Assembly (NCBI RefSeq): GCF_965638725.1
Contig: NC_134950.1
Span: 168,916,853-168,980,852 of the forward strand
Source of the DNA: Aptenodytes patagonicus
Taxonomy: Eukaryota > Chordata > Aves > Sphenisciformes > Spheniscidae
Direction: 5' to 3'
Length of the DNA: 64,000 bases
Part shown: positions 37,701 through 52,289 of the stretch, in pieces
Layout of the letters: each line of letters begins with the position of its first letter
Position numbering within the stretch: the first letter of the stretch is position 1
The notes under the pieces: model-generated
What the model saw: the letters and a program-made list of their open reading frames with translations, nothing else
Database searches by the model: none
What the model was told of the DNA's origin: nothing
Translations under genes and position numbers: made by a program

Positions 37701-40700
37701 CTAGCTCCGCAATGAATACAAGCCTGCGATAACAAATCCTTGGTGGGGTATATGAAGATTGAACTTGGCTGTTGTCATTCTTTTTAACTCTTTCATCCTC
37801 CTCCAGTGCTCTGAAGTAATGACTTTTCTACTGACATCTGTGAAGATTATATTCAAGAACCGGGGTGGTGCAAGGATGAGAGATCACTCAAGTGAATTCT
37901 GAGTCCCATAAAACCCCTAGAGACATTAAAGGGGCTATGCGGAATATAGGCGAGAACAAAATATGACCTCATGTAACTATTTAAAATGTAGAGAAAATAA
38001 TAATTATTTTTAAAAGTGTTTCCACTGTTCTTACTCCCTTATCTGACTTGTGTTTCCCCTCTCATCTAGAAGCTATTATTTCCTTACTTTTCATAATAAA
38101 TAACGGGTGCTAAAGATCACAGTAAGTACTAAACTAACCAAAAGCCAGGCTGGTGCTTCCATGTAATGGTCTTCAAATGCATTGCACACATTTAATCAAA
38201 GCTTTTAATTTCCATGCAATGTGGGTGAGTTTCTTGCCACAATGTAGATAGGGAAGACAGAGGAATGGGGCAAACTGCCACAAGCTGGCGTGTGAGTCAG
38301 CCGAAGGAGCAGCAACAGCTCATCTGCCTCCTAGTCCTGACCCAATAATAGCTTATCGTTTCTCCTACATACAAGCTACAGACCGTTTTTAAGAATGAAG
38401 GTGTAATTTAAGTGTTATTTAGTTCTGCTTATTGCTGGTTTCCCCCTTCTCTGCTACCCTGGTCATCACTGCTGCCCTGAGCAACAGTGGCACCCAGTGG
38501 AGGAGGTGCAGCCTGCACAGTTCAGTTTTCAAAGGACACCCAAGCCACTTTAGAAGCTGGACTTTGCATTCAGCCAGCATCCTGCATGTGCCCTATTCAG
38601 GCATTCAGACAGAAGGAGCCTGAATAAGGGATTTAACACTACATAGCAGAGAAAGCTGCAACACTGCTCTTTGACACCAACAGAAGTTTTCTAAACTATG
38701 ATTTCTGAGAGTCATCATTTTTTGTGCCAATAATAGCAAGTCTGCAGAAGATCTGTGAGGAACAGCGATCGCTGTGTACCCCCAAAGAGCACTATACTTA
38801 TATTAAGGGACATATAATTATCCATAACAATATTTTGCACCTTAGGTGTGACCTGACTACCTCAGATGTCATTTGGCCCTTTCAATAGCTCTCTAAAATG
38901 GGGAGTAGCAGTATTTATATTTTGCAGCTCATGAAACTGAAGGAGAGAGTAAGGCACAGATCTTTAAGCATACATGCCATTCCACATGTAAGTGTTATCA
39001 TGTCAAACCACTGCGAGGAAGTTCCCTCTGCAAATAAGGCAACGAGACTCCTTACATGGGAGAGACATCGATGTTTAGTAAACTCTGCAAATGCCAAACA
39101 GTGTCAGCTTAGACCCTTGCAAGTTTAGGCAGCAACTCTAAGCGTTGGCTAAATCTACACCTAAGTGTCCAAGCATTTTCAAAGTTCAAGCCAAGTGTTT
39201 TCAGTGCTACTGCAAATTACTGCAAGCTCAACAGAAAACGAGTCTCTCTCAGCTGAGAGCTGAATTTTGGTTCTTCCTAGCAGAAGCTTATTACAGGAGT
39301 GGAAACGGAGGCAACCACAATATGACTGAAATACTCCTTTTTAGCATAAAGCAGGTAAAGAGATGTCACATGAATATTTCACTGCCAGGAGCCCACAATG
39401 AATCTGTTATCCTACCTCTATTGTCATCAGCATCAAGCAAACACTGGAACCAACATAGTGAGAATACAAAGTTACTGTGTTTACCCGACAAAGCCAATCT
39501 GTCCTCCTGTATTTTTTTCTGGAGTTGCTTTATTTCAAAATCTTTCTCTGTCACAAGTTTGTATAGTCTGCAGTTCTCATCTCGGACCTCTCGAAGCTGG
39601 TCCTGGAGCTGCTCGTTCTCAGCCTCAAGCAACCTGTGAAAAAATAAGCTATAATGGCAAATGTCACTGTAATGTGCTTCAAATAGATGCTTCCAGAAAT
39701 AAAATAATGAAACGACTGTATGCTGGGTGAGCTGAGCTTACCAGGACTGAGTTTACTGAATTAAGCAGAACACCCTGAACCACAGATCAGAACACAGGCT
39801 AATGATCCGATCTATTCAGTTAATTATTTCTTCTTCAAAAATTCTGCACCTCCTTGTGTTGTCTGGGGCAAAACATCACAGAACAGGTATCTTTTCAGGG
39901 CTCCTGAGGTTACTAAATCGTTGCATCTCACTGAGTCTTACTTATCCGGTTCTTCAGAGGAAACCAGGCAGGCTCACCATTCAGCATCCGTGACATTCAG
40001 GCTTTATTTTCTGTACTTACTGAAGCTAATAGAAGCCAACAGAGCATCAACTACAAAAGCTGCTACTGAGGTTCTTTCTTTAAAAAGGAATGCTTCATAG
40101 CAATTCACAAAAGACCAATTTCCTATGTCCTCATCTGATTTTCTTGAAAACCCACCAGGATGGACTGGCATCAGTTTGTATTGTTAATGTTGCTTTTTGG
40201 AATTCATTTAGAAACAAAGAATATCAAAAAGCCCTCTGAACGGGAGGAAATAGCCTTGCTTCTCCTATTCTTCAGTACATTTAGTAACATTTATGGGTTT
40301 CATCTCTCTAAGACATCCAGAGAATTAGTAACTTTAATCTCTTTGCTGTCCTTACACAATGGTTCCTCCGAGTGTAAAATCTAGAAGCTAAGGCCTTGGG
40401 GGCTCAATTCAACTGTGGGCACTCAGGCATCTCTTCGAGATGCCCCAGGATTATCTGAGCTCCCCACGTGAGGCCAGCAGCCATGAAGCAGGGTTCTTGG
40501 GAAAACTTCTAGGGCCCAGAAAACCGACAGCATCTCAGAGAGCACTTGCCACCCATGTGTGTACATATGAGCCAGCCCTGAGAATTACTAACATCCTCCA
40601 ACTTTAGACACACCTTTTAGCCAGACTCCTCCAGACAGCAGCATTTCAGAATAGAAATGAATCTGTCTCCATTCCCCAGAGAGGAAACCAAATGTGCTAA

Positions 40701-43700
40701 GAGAAGCTGTACTGACACTGCCTTTGGTAAATACGTTTGTGGTAGATACCCTGCTGGCTCAAGTCAGTGGTTCCCATTCTGCCTGCCTCTCTCTTCCCAG
40801 CTGAGTTTCCTCACCTCCTCCCATCTGAGTTTCAGGGTGGGGTCCCACTCAGTACCCAAGACACGGGTGTGTCTCTACGAGCAGCAAGCCAAAACACACG
40901 CAAAAGTCAAAGGGGGTCTAAGTCAATACGACCAGTGCTGCCTACAGACTAGCTGCCACTGTAGGGTGACCTGAATCGCTCTCTAACTGCCACCAAGGGC
41001 TCTGATGAGGGGACTCAATTCAGTTACCGACACACAGGTGCCATTTGGGCTGCCCACCCATCCCCTAGCTGCTGCTGCTGAAGGGTGCAGGTCTCCTGTG
41101 TCCTGTCTATCATTCCCATGTGGAAGTTCCCGATACCCTCCAGCACCTCAGATGTCATTAGACACCTAAGCCAGGCAGATGAATTGACCCCTAGGTTCTC
41201 ATTATCTACAGCGTGACCCTGAATGTCTACATTTTGGTGACTTAATCTGGAATAGTGTCCCACCCCTTTGGCCTATAGACTGATTGCTCCAGACTACAAC
41301 AGAAGTAGGTAGCTTGGATGATCACAGAGATTTGGACAAAGCCCAGTTGTTACAGTATATACCTGTGGCTATAGACATATCCACAGTCAGACAAGTCAGC
41401 TATCTCAATAGTCACCTAAATCTTTTCTATTCAAAAGTTTTAGCAAGCTTTTTGCTCCACCTGGACTTTGGAGCTTTTAAATGCACACTCCATATGTACA
41501 TGTCAGAGTAAATGACCCCTTAAAGCACTGCCATAAACAGCACAGTCAATTTATGAGATAATTCACAATCCATAATTAAGAAATGCACTTCTGTTTCAAA
41601 GCTGCAAATCAAAGTGAGATCAAAGGCAGCTGTTTACAAAGGAGAAGAAAGCAAGCAGCGATCTGAGCAGAGAAAAGGCAAAACTTAGTTATTCCCACGT
41701 GTACCACGCATAGAAGTGAGCAAGAAAAACGTGCAGATCTAATTAGCGACACATGGACAAAAAGATTTTTAACAGTTAGGGAATTAACATGAAAAAAAGG
41801 TTCTAAGCTCTTAGCACACCTGATCAGTGATGTCTTCCACAGAGCTGGCTTCCAAGTCTTGACAAAAAGCACTTACAGTAGGATGGACAGAAATCCCAAC
41901 TGCACAGAGCTGGAGTCTCCTCTGAGAAACCTCTCCATCCCATTCCATCGTGACTTTACATGTTACAAAGGAGGGAGCAGGTTCCACCCAAGTGGCTCAG
42001 CTACGGAAAGTCAGCCAAAAGAAACAGGCTGCAGAAAGGTAACCCTTTTCGCTCTAGTTCAAGGAAACAGAGCCAGGTGAAGCTTATGAGCAGGGCCTGT
42101 GACTGAAATTGAGATAAGTGTCTTTCCCAACTCTGTTACAGACTCTCCACATGATGGGGAGAATCACTTAATCTTAAATACACCAAACAGAGCAGGGAGG
42201 ATAAAGTTACAGAAAGAACAAAACAGACAGACAGAAATGTCAGCTAAACAAAATTTGGGAGTAGGACGGGGGGAAGGAAAAACAAACTCCCAAGGCTCAG
42301 AGGAAGGGAGACTTCTGAGAAGAGAATGTTTTCCAAGGGCTGCTATAAACAACACTGACGTGCTGAAATCACTGCCACTGCAGACCATATGGAGTCCTGT
42401 TATTCTGGAACAAGTTTCTAACGTGTTGTCATGGGAATACTGCAAAGTACATCCTGGTGAATCCCTTCCAGAAGCAAATCCTGCCCGGATTTGATACACT
42501 CCTAACCACTCTTTTGCTGAACGCAGATGTACATAAGCAAAGGACAATCCAGATAAATCTGCTACACCTGCCATGTCAAATGGGGACTTTTACCAGTCAG
42601 TGCCACTGAAAACGGAGGTAAGTAATAGCTCTTGAATTACTCAGACCTAAACTACTGAACCGTAAATGGCAGAGAACTGCTGGGACTCTCCTGTACTCTG
42701 CACCTCAGAGCATGCACACTGCACCAGGATGTGCTAGGGGAGCGCCTAGGCCCCTCTCCTCCACCAGACAAATCCACATCTGAACCGTGGGAATCAGTCT
42801 CCCTCTCCATTAAAGAAAAAAAAAAAAAGAATCAGATCTCCATCGTAATCTTCTATATACTATCAGAACAAAATGCTGAAGGGAAGAGGACAGCTGGTAG
42901 AGGTCAGATCAGAAGCATAACTCGGCAAATCAGACAGCCATGGTGAGGGACCTATGTGTGAAGAAGACAATGTATGATGCGACAGTGAGAATGTTAGTTT
43001 CTAGAAGGTCAGCTCCCTGTTTCCACACAGACTTCCTTTGCAGCATGAAGACATTCCCAGAAGCACCTGAAAGTTTCAGTGGTTCACTCCTGGGTTCCCC
43101 GCATCTTCACAGAAGCTCTGCTGCAGCTTATGCACTTGGGCGTTTAAGGAAGCAATCTTCAGAAACAAGCTGAGCAGGGAGTTGCCCAGAGTAATGCAGA
43201 GGGGACATCAGCATTTAGGGCCTAATAAACCTTGATTAGTGGCTTGATAAACTTTGGTAGAGGTGCCCTTCCCCACTCCGGATTCTGGGAAGGGAAACTG
43301 TCTCATCTGTGGGTTTCCACCCATGATCTGCTGGCTTTGGCAGAGCTGCCAGCTCCTCCTTCCTGCCCCCGTATCACAGTACATCAACCCATCATGGTGC
43401 CAATAAAACAGTCTGTGGGGCTAAAGCTGTAAACTGGATCACTGAAGTGACTTGAGAATAAAAGCACCCTTCCCCCAGAAAGTGAATCCAGTTTCCAGCA
43501 AACAGCTGTATCAGCACAGTTGCAAGTGGGGAGCAGAAGCAGGAATTTCTTCAGCTGGCTTCACCACTAACATGGAGCAAATCCCTGAATGGCCAACACT
43601 GTAGTAACTGCAGACATCACTGGGATGTGTCCAACTTTAGACCTGGTCTAGTCTGTAAAAAAAATATTAATTGGGTCAGAAAGAGAGACTGACTATATCC

Positions 43701-44655
43701 TAGGAGGAAGATGAATGATCTCAGCTGGGGTTTCAAATCTCTGCTCCAGTAAATTGAATTATGCACTCAGCTCCAAAAACAAGATCGAGGGAGATCCACA
43801 CCAGCATGTCCAATGTCCTGGTAACCCAGATACTACCCCAATGGGTGAAGTAAGACCCAAACCCCTGTCCCCAGTAAGATTTAAAACCCTACCTTGTATA
43901 ACCCTGTCAAGTATCTTAACCATGAGGCAGCTCCGTCTATGAGACCCTCCTACGTAGCTGGCTGCCTTTTGATCTACTAAACCAGGTTATATTGCAAAGA
44001 TAGCCAGGGGAACACTTTTCTGCGCTGCAGGCCTTTGGCTTGCACCCATTAGTTGCTTTACCCTTATCTGTCTTTGGAAATTATTCATGTAGGGAACGTG
44101 TATGTTTACAAGGCTAGGCAGGAACTAACCAACAGTTCAGAGGATGTTAGTCATCCTGAATGACTGGATTTCGTCAGATAGTACCTAGCTGCCCCCAGCA
44201 CGTCACCCTTAACCCCTCTGTTCTTCCACTCCTCATTTGTGAAACACTGATAATAAAAAGCACATCACAATGCTCCGAGGATAAACATGTTAGGGACAGC
44301 GAGAGTCTTCTCGGGATAACGGAAGCCCAATATGTGAAGACAGAAAGTGCTCTGACAACTTAATATGAGTTTCGTAAGATCATATGCAAAATACACTTCT
44401 GTGACTTCCTGAAGGAACGGTGCTGCTACACCTTTACCTTTTGCCGTCATCTTCATTTACAGGTTGTTCTGTTTCAAACAGGTTTAGATCATTTGGGATT
44501 CTGAAAGCCTCCTTTGCGTTGCCATTATCACCTTTCTGACTGTTCTGCTTTTCCTTCTTCCTCTCCATTAGATTTTGCAGCCGCCTTTGCTGTTGTTCTT
44601 GATAAGCCTTAAACTGGCTTTTAAAATGTTCATTCCCTTCTATGTCTGACTCCAT
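13597..44655 (-). CDS. CCDC13: CCDC13 (coiled-coil domain containing 13), complete, 15 coding exons
   Basis: CCDC13 is a centrosome/centriolar-satellite protein implicated in ciliogenesis and genome stability. Exons in transcript order: 44438-44655, 39485-39633, 36805-36947, 32820-32909, 32427-32543, 31101-31205, 29284-29448, 27594-27770, 25724-25930, 24317-24453, 21899-21982, 21041-21169, 18428-18582, 14280-14394, 13597-13756. They total 2151 bp, exactly 717 codons with the stop, giving 716 residues (human about 715). Phases agree at every junction. Nearly the whole protein is charged heptad-type coiled coil. Diagnostic segments are [57 protein letters not shown] and [11 protein letters not shown] 5' UTR exon joins at a TTTTAG acceptor at 44662-44663. 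ATTAAA on the minus strand at 12653-12658 is a possible poly(A) signal. Introns hold two CR1s and a 93-bp duplication; I saw no nested gene in them. Confidence 0.95.
14280..14394 (-). CDS. CCDC13: CCDC13 coding exon 14
   Basis: 115 bp encoding [18 protein letters not shown]. Acceptor TCTACAG, donor GTATGG, phase 2 out. Confidence 0.93.
18428..18582 (-). CDS. CCDC13: CCDC13 coding exon 13
   Basis: 155 bp encoding [20 protein letters not shown] and a basic Ser/Thr-rich tail ending SKTG. Acceptor CTATCAG, donor GTGAGG, phase 1 out. Confidence 0.94.
21041..21169 (-). CDS. CCDC13: CCDC13 coding exon 12
   Basis: 129 bp encoding a coiled coil with [19 protein letters not shown]. Acceptor CTTTTAG, donor GTAGCG, phase 2 out. 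Confidence 0.94.
21899..21982 (-). CDS. CCDC13: CCDC13 coding exon 11
   Basis: 84 bp encoding [20 protein letters not shown] and then NNITPG. The MGHTLVES signature is diagnostic. Acceptor CTCTCAG, donor GTATGT. Confidence 0.93.
24317..24453 (-). CDS. CCDC13: CCDC13 coding exon 10
   Basis: 45 codons plus two bases (residues 458-502), a low-complexity linker rich in G, S and P ([16 protein letters not shown]). It was recognised by frame, the TTAACAG acceptor, the GTAAGA donor and weak linker similarity. The surrounding longer open frame is a shadow in another frame. Confidence 0.85.
24733..24915. repeat. Two-copy 93-bp tandem duplication in a CCDC13 intron
   Basis: Copy 1 is 24733-24825 and copy 2 is 24826-24915. 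Both begin AATTTGTGTCCCTAACCC and end near AATCTCACCATAA. I see a single base difference (CACAATC versus CATAATC), so the duplication is recent, or an assembly or allelic artefact. Confidence 0.95.
25724..25930 (-). CDS. CCDC13: CCDC13 coding exon 9
   Basis: 69 codons (residues 389-457) of glutamine-rich coiled coil with [16 protein letters not shown] and [19 protein letters not shown]. Acceptor TTATCAG, donor GTAGGC. Confidence 0.95.
27594..27770 (-). CDS. CCDC13: CCDC13 coding exon 8
   Basis: 59 codons (residues 330-388) with [10 protein letters not shown] and [16 protein letters not shown]. The acceptor is CACTGCAG just before KLTGEH. The frame stays open upstream of it, but homology supports this site. 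Donor GTACAG. Confidence 0.93.
29284..29448 (-). CDS. CCDC13: CCDC13 coding exon 7
   Basis: 55 codons (residues 275-329) with the signature [20 protein letters not shown]. Acceptor TCCTCTAG, donor GTAAAA. Confidence 0.95.
30599..31018 (-). mobile_element. CR1 LINE fragment in CCDC13 intron
   Basis: Starts ATCATAGAATCATAGAATTG (3' octamers, reverse orientation) and runs through the usual 'GGTTGGAAAAGACCTTTAAG' and 'CTCCAGGCTAAACAACCCC' stretches. About 420 bp, 5'-truncated. It lies about 80 bp downstream, on the transcript strand, of the donor of CCDC13 exon 6. Confidence 0.95.
31101..31205 (-). CDS. CCDC13: CCDC13 coding exon 6
   Basis: 35 codons (residues 240-274), [16 protein letters not shown] to [14 protein letters not shown]. 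Acceptor TTCATAG, donor GTGAGT. Confidence 0.93.
32427..32543 (-). CDS. CCDC13: CCDC13 coding exon 5
   Basis: 39 codons (residues 201-239), [11 protein letters not shown] to QELKMTQK. I chose donor GTACCG because the human protein continues without insertion. A GTATAT donor at 32381-32376 would add 15 in-frame codons. Confidence 0.88.
32820..32909 (-). CDS. CCDC13: CCDC13 coding exon 4
   Basis: 30 codons (residues 171-200), [20 protein letters not shown] onward. Phase 0 on both sides. The less conserved linker is supported by the CTTTTCCAG acceptor, the GTACGA donor and frame continuity with its neighbours. Confidence 0.85.
34660..35332 (-). mobile_element. CR1 LINE fragment with end of ORF2, CCDC13 intron
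   Basis: About 670 bp in reverse orientation. Its minus strand still encodes the CR1 ORF2 C-terminus ([32 protein letters not shown]) before a frameshift. It is 5'-truncated and inactive. Confidence 0.96.
36805..36947 (-). CDS. CCDC13: CCDC13 coding exon 3
   Basis: Residues about 123-170, with [19 protein letters not shown] and then [15 protein letters not shown]. Acceptor TTTTCAG, donor GTGAGG, leaves phase 0. Confidence 0.94.
39485..39633 (-). CDS. CCDC13: CCDC13 coding exon 2
   Basis: Residues about 73-122, coiled coil with [20 protein letters not shown]. Acceptor TTCACAG, donor GTAAAC, leaves phase 1. Confidence 0.93.
44438..44655 (-). CDS. CCDC13: CCDC13 coding exon 1 (start codon)
   Basis: Residues 1-72 plus two bases. 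It starts [20 protein letters not shown], followed by a Q/R/K-rich helix. The start is chosen because it aligns with the family N-terminus and lies six bases after the TTTTAG acceptor. Donor GTAAAG. Confidence 0.92.
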
Positions 44656-45540
44656 TGTTTACTAAAAGCATAACAAGAAGAAAATAAAAAGGGACAGAGA
44701 GCAGAGATCAACATCGCTTTGAAAAACATCCTCTTCTAGCAGCTGCTTCGCAGTTTTTTCTCACTGACCTCTGCACGGTCTCCCTGCCACCTCCTCCCCT
44801 CAGCCACTGTGCTCTTCAGCCCCTCGCTGAAGGCCTTGCTTCAAGGGCCTTTTTCCATAAACGGCTTTCAAACAGTCTTCAGAAAAGTTTGTGGGTCTTC
44901 TTCACCGTAGCATTCAAAAAGCAATGTTTTAAAATGTTTTTTAAATGGATCTGTTTAAATAAATATTTTTACAGAAGAGCAAGTTGGGGTCAAATCCAAG
45001 CGAATGTGGCAACCACATTATACTGACTAAAGGGAACACAGACTGTTTGCGACCCAGGTCCATCCAGCCTTCCCTCCCGTGTCTCAAAGAAAGGTGCAGA
45101 TCCCCCCATTTTTGGGTTAATGTGGGACTGACAGAGGAAGAAAGATCTCTGTTTATCCTAACGCTCCCTTTGGGCACTAGACACCAAGAGCGTGGCTTAC
45201 GTCTTTCCCCCAAATTTCTAAGCATTAGGTGACAACATTAAAGTGATAATATTGCTACCCATTTAAAAGTCTAGAGCTTTACTTAGTATGACTAAAGATG
45301 ATCAGTTTTCCGTGTATTCCAGCCCCCTCTCCTTCTGTTTGACATTTGCTGTCAGCAAAAAAATCCAGCGGACCTTTGGTCTAGCAAAAGCAACCAGTAA
45401 AAACTTTCAAAGGCGCACCCTCCACTGAGTAATTAACGCAGGCCCTTTCTCACACTAAGGCAGCAATCATCCTGATAAAGTGCCAAAACACAGGCCATGT
45501 CCCTGTATGTACCGTATGGGCAGAGACGCATTGCGAGCAG

Positions 45541-46350
45541 CTTTACCTCTGCGCCTGCCTCCGGCTGTGGACAAGGTGTATTAAGGATTGACAAGTGCAA
45601 AGAGCGGGGTCCGGTGCCTCCGCGCAGCCCCAGGCCGCGCGGGTAGGAGTGATGGCCTGGGGGCAACCTTTAGCCCTCCAGCCTACCTGGGTACCGACCC
45701 CACACCTGGCGCAGAGGGATCTGCCGCAGAGCTGCTGCGTGGGGAGAGGGGGTTCCCTCTCTTCCCCGCCCAACGCCCGCCTTGTCCCGCGGCCTGACAG
45801 GGCCTGACAGAGCCGCGCTGCCTCCCCCACCCTCCAGCCTACCGCAACCGCCTCCCCGGCCCCGAGAGCAGCGGGAGGGTCCCCCCGGCCGCCCTCTCCC
45901 GCCGGCTGCCCGCCTCGGCAGGGCAGGGCCGGGCCCGGCCGCTCCGGCTCCGGCTCCGGCTCCGGCTCCCGCTCCCGACCCGGCCGCGGCCCCACGCGGT
46001 TCCCATAGCAACGGCGCCCCGGCCGGCCGCGGCGCCAAGGGCAGGGGAAGGGCAGGGCCGCGCATGCGCCGAGCACGGGACGTCGCCGCCGGAGGGGCGG
46101 GGCTCGCCGCCTTCGCCTCAGCCCGGCCGCCATGACAGCTGCCCTCAGGCGCCCGCTCGCCGCTGGCGGCTCCCGGCCGCAGGGCCTCCGCTTCCCGCAG
46201 AGAGCCCGTCCCCTCGGGATTACGGCGGCGGCGGGAAGGGAGCCGCTCCTTATCCCGCCCCGTGCTGGGGAGGAGGAGGGCAGTTACAGGAAAAGGCCTC
46301 TGCGCCGCGGAGGGGCGTCTCCTCACGACCCCTCCCACCTCCACGCCGGT
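45541..46350. promoter_or_regulatory. CpG island, CCDC13 promoter and 5' UTR region
   Basis: Dense CpG sequence at the 5' end of CCDC13. Candidate minus-strand donors for a noncoding first exon are CAGAG|GTAAAG at 45547/45546 and CCCAG|GTAGGC at 45687/45686; either would splice to the acceptor at 44662. A hexamer repeat (CCGGCT)n lies at about 45944-45969. The exact start site is unknown. Confidence 0.65.
45944..45969. repeat. (CCGGCT)n hexanucleotide repeat
   Basis: About four to five copies inside the CCDC13 CpG island. On the minus strand it would lie in or next to the 5' UTR. Confidence 0.8.
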
Positions 46351-46439
46351 GAGGGAGACCTGTGAGAGCAAGCAGTCAAGGGCGGCAGGATTGTAAGGGC
46401 TGGGAGTGCCCTTCCCAGCAGCACTGCACCCGCTCAGGT

Positions 46440-47634
46440 GATTTTTATTCACGTATATAAGCTCACCCCATCCCTCTGCAGGAGGCTGCATGCGCAGGGA
46501 AGGCCCCCCCCCAACAAATTCATAGCCAAGCACTTGTTCTCTCCAGTGCTCACACATTTATTCATATTTCACCTCCCACTGCTCTGTACAATATGTCACA
46601 GAGGCGCAGTATGTACCTTGCAGTATTTATTACAAAGAGACATCATACTGTCACCATGGAATGTAAGCTAATAGGAGAAAATGAGGTTTTTACAAATTGG
46701 CATTATCAACACATTTATTTTTGTGACTGCTGTTGGAGATACAAGGGGTTCGAGTGTAAAACAGCATTGGCAATTCACAGAGAAGGGTTTTAACACCTCG
46801 TCGAGGATGATGGGGGCTTTTCAGATTTAAATGTTTTAAATTTCTATAGGGAATGATACTGCAGAAATCAGAGCTAAATCATACGCTTTAATTAAAAGCA
46901 TTAGAACACCAAATCAAGGTTTAGTTTTCACAATATGTATTTTAAATGTTACATTTAAATGTTATTCAGAAGAACACTGTAAATAAAGTTACAAAATATA
47001 GTAATCCAAGAGTCTGAAAATCTATAGTAAAAATAGGGAGCCTGTGTCTTCATTAAAAATGAATAAATAGAACATTTAAATAGCTGCAACATACCAAATA
47101 CTTATCTCATGCCTTAAATAAAAAAAATAGATGTTTATATCTCTCTCAATATTTTAGAAGTCATTTAGTGCTACTGGAAGCTTCTAAATTACAAAGCTGG
47201 AGGCTGACAAATACACAGGGTAGAAAATGACAGCAAAGCATTCACGACACTACCTTACAGACGTGGCCTCCATTCTGCCTGAGGCCTTACAGAAACTAGT
47301 TCAGACTTTGTCATTTTGGGCAACGGCAGGAAAAAGAAGTCACCAATTTTAGGACTGAGTTGACAGTCGAGGGGAAGATAAAGGGACTGTATTATATCCC
47401 CTAAAAACTGGGATACGATAGCATCAATCAGAAAGAACCAGACCCTGATACCCACTCCCCCAGCGTGCAATCATTTAGGCTGCCAGCTTCAAGACAGTGT
47501 ACCATACACAAAATAGATATAGGGCAATTCTCTAATACCACGTATTATTTTTTTCCTCAAGAACCCCTCGATATGAGGTTTGTAGCTGCAGTACACAGGC
47601 CACCACCAGGACAGAGATTTCAGTTATCTTTCCA
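46440..47634 (-). other. HIGD1A: Probable HIGD1A 3' UTR and CCDC13-HIGD1A spacer
   Basis: AT-rich sequence follows the HIGD1A stop. Minus-strand AATAAA signals lie at 46714-46719, 46626-46631 and 46557-46562, consistent with a 3' UTR of about 1 kb ending close to the CCDC13 CpG island. Which signal is used is not decidable here. Confidence 0.45.
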
Positions 47635-50821
<3,187 letters not shown>

Positions 50822-52289
50822 GGTGGCTGCGAAGACAAAGAGTCTCTCTTCAGGTTTGAGAAACACCACGTTAACAGAACTTTTAGAAAGAAGAAAAAAA
50901 AAAAGGTCCCTCGAGTATTCCGCCAGTCACAAGTGTCCAAGCAGTCAGTCACAAGCACAGGAGCTAGACTCGAGCCGACGAGCTACATACAGGTGATTTA
51001 ATTCAAGTGAAGTCTTGGGAAGCAAGGTCCTTGCATACTAGAACAGGTAAGGACAGGGGAAAAAAAAGAAAAAAGAAAGAAAGTAGCAAAGCAACAAGTT
51101 TCTGCCATCCCTTTTCACACCGTTACAGATCCCAGCGGCCCCCCGCACGCTCACGGGCAGCGAGAAGCTGCTGAAAGCTTTGGTCCCTGCCTGCGTTTCC
51201 TTTTAGGACTTCCATCCTCCGCCGCACTGCTTTGCTGTCACAGGCTGTTCCTTAATAGCAGCTCTGACCTCAGAAAAGTTCATTCCTCCTCTTTCACTCC
51301 CTGCCAAGAACAGGAACCGAAGCACTCACGGTTGGAAAGCACAAGCCGCTGCGGAAGGTCAGCCCTACCTGGCAGCTCGTCAGTCACTACTGCGGCCTGC
51401 CCCACCTCGTTCACCACTTCAAGAGAGTTTCAAACTCCTGCTGGAGAACGCAGAGTGTAAAGTGGCAGCTGCCGAGGAGCCGGAGCGAGTCCTGGAGCCC
51501 TCGATAGGCACAGACTGATGTGGGGACGCATCGGGAAGGTGAGCAGAGTTTCCGTTGCAGCACAGGTGGTTTCTCACCCAAAGCAGCAGCGGCAGGGAGA
51601 AGGGCTCTACTCCCTGAGCCACCATCACCCAACCAGTGAGAGCACCCGCCAAAACTTGCCAAGAAACTTGCCAGCTTGTCGTGCTGTCCCCATCACAGAT
51701 TACGCCAAGACCTGTTCTTTCTTCAGTGCCCGGCATGAGCATCGTTCTTCAGTCAGTGCCCATTTCTGCTAGCACAATTAGCTCAGCAACGTCACAAAGG
51801 TCTCTGCTAGAAAAAATCTCTACCGGTGGCGTTCCCGTTTTGCCGGCAACGCGCCTAGCGGCAAAATACAGCTCGGCCTCACGTGGAAGTGCTCCAAGCT
51901 CTTGAAATAAGCCAACAGGAATTTAATTTAAGCACGGGCTAGTAAACACAGGCAAACGATACATTTCAAACGTGGCTGTGCCCCCTGGTTACGCAGCATT
52001 TTGTGTGCATCCATTTCAGCAGGCTGACTGTTCTTCAAACTAAACGTGCAAACCATTTCCTCTGCAGGCCGAAGGGTTTGGTCTCTCTGCACCTGCTACA
52101 ATTACCCTTATCTGCTAAATATATAAGTGTTATACTTTAGCGTGACCCATTGGGAGAAGGAAACAGGAGAGCACCCCGTCACTCGGGAGAGGTGGAGACA
52201 GCCGGGGGTGAGATTTACACGAGAAAAGGATATCGAGAAGTGAATTAATCTGCCCAGCGTAAGAGGTTTCCGCGACCTTCAGCTCATGC

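Noticed and set aside
45543-46557. Minus-strand frames of 196 and 295 codons in the CCDC13 CpG island
   Set aside because: Frame shadows of GC-rich promoter and 5' UTR. The true CCDC13 start at 44655 is supported by homology and splice sites.
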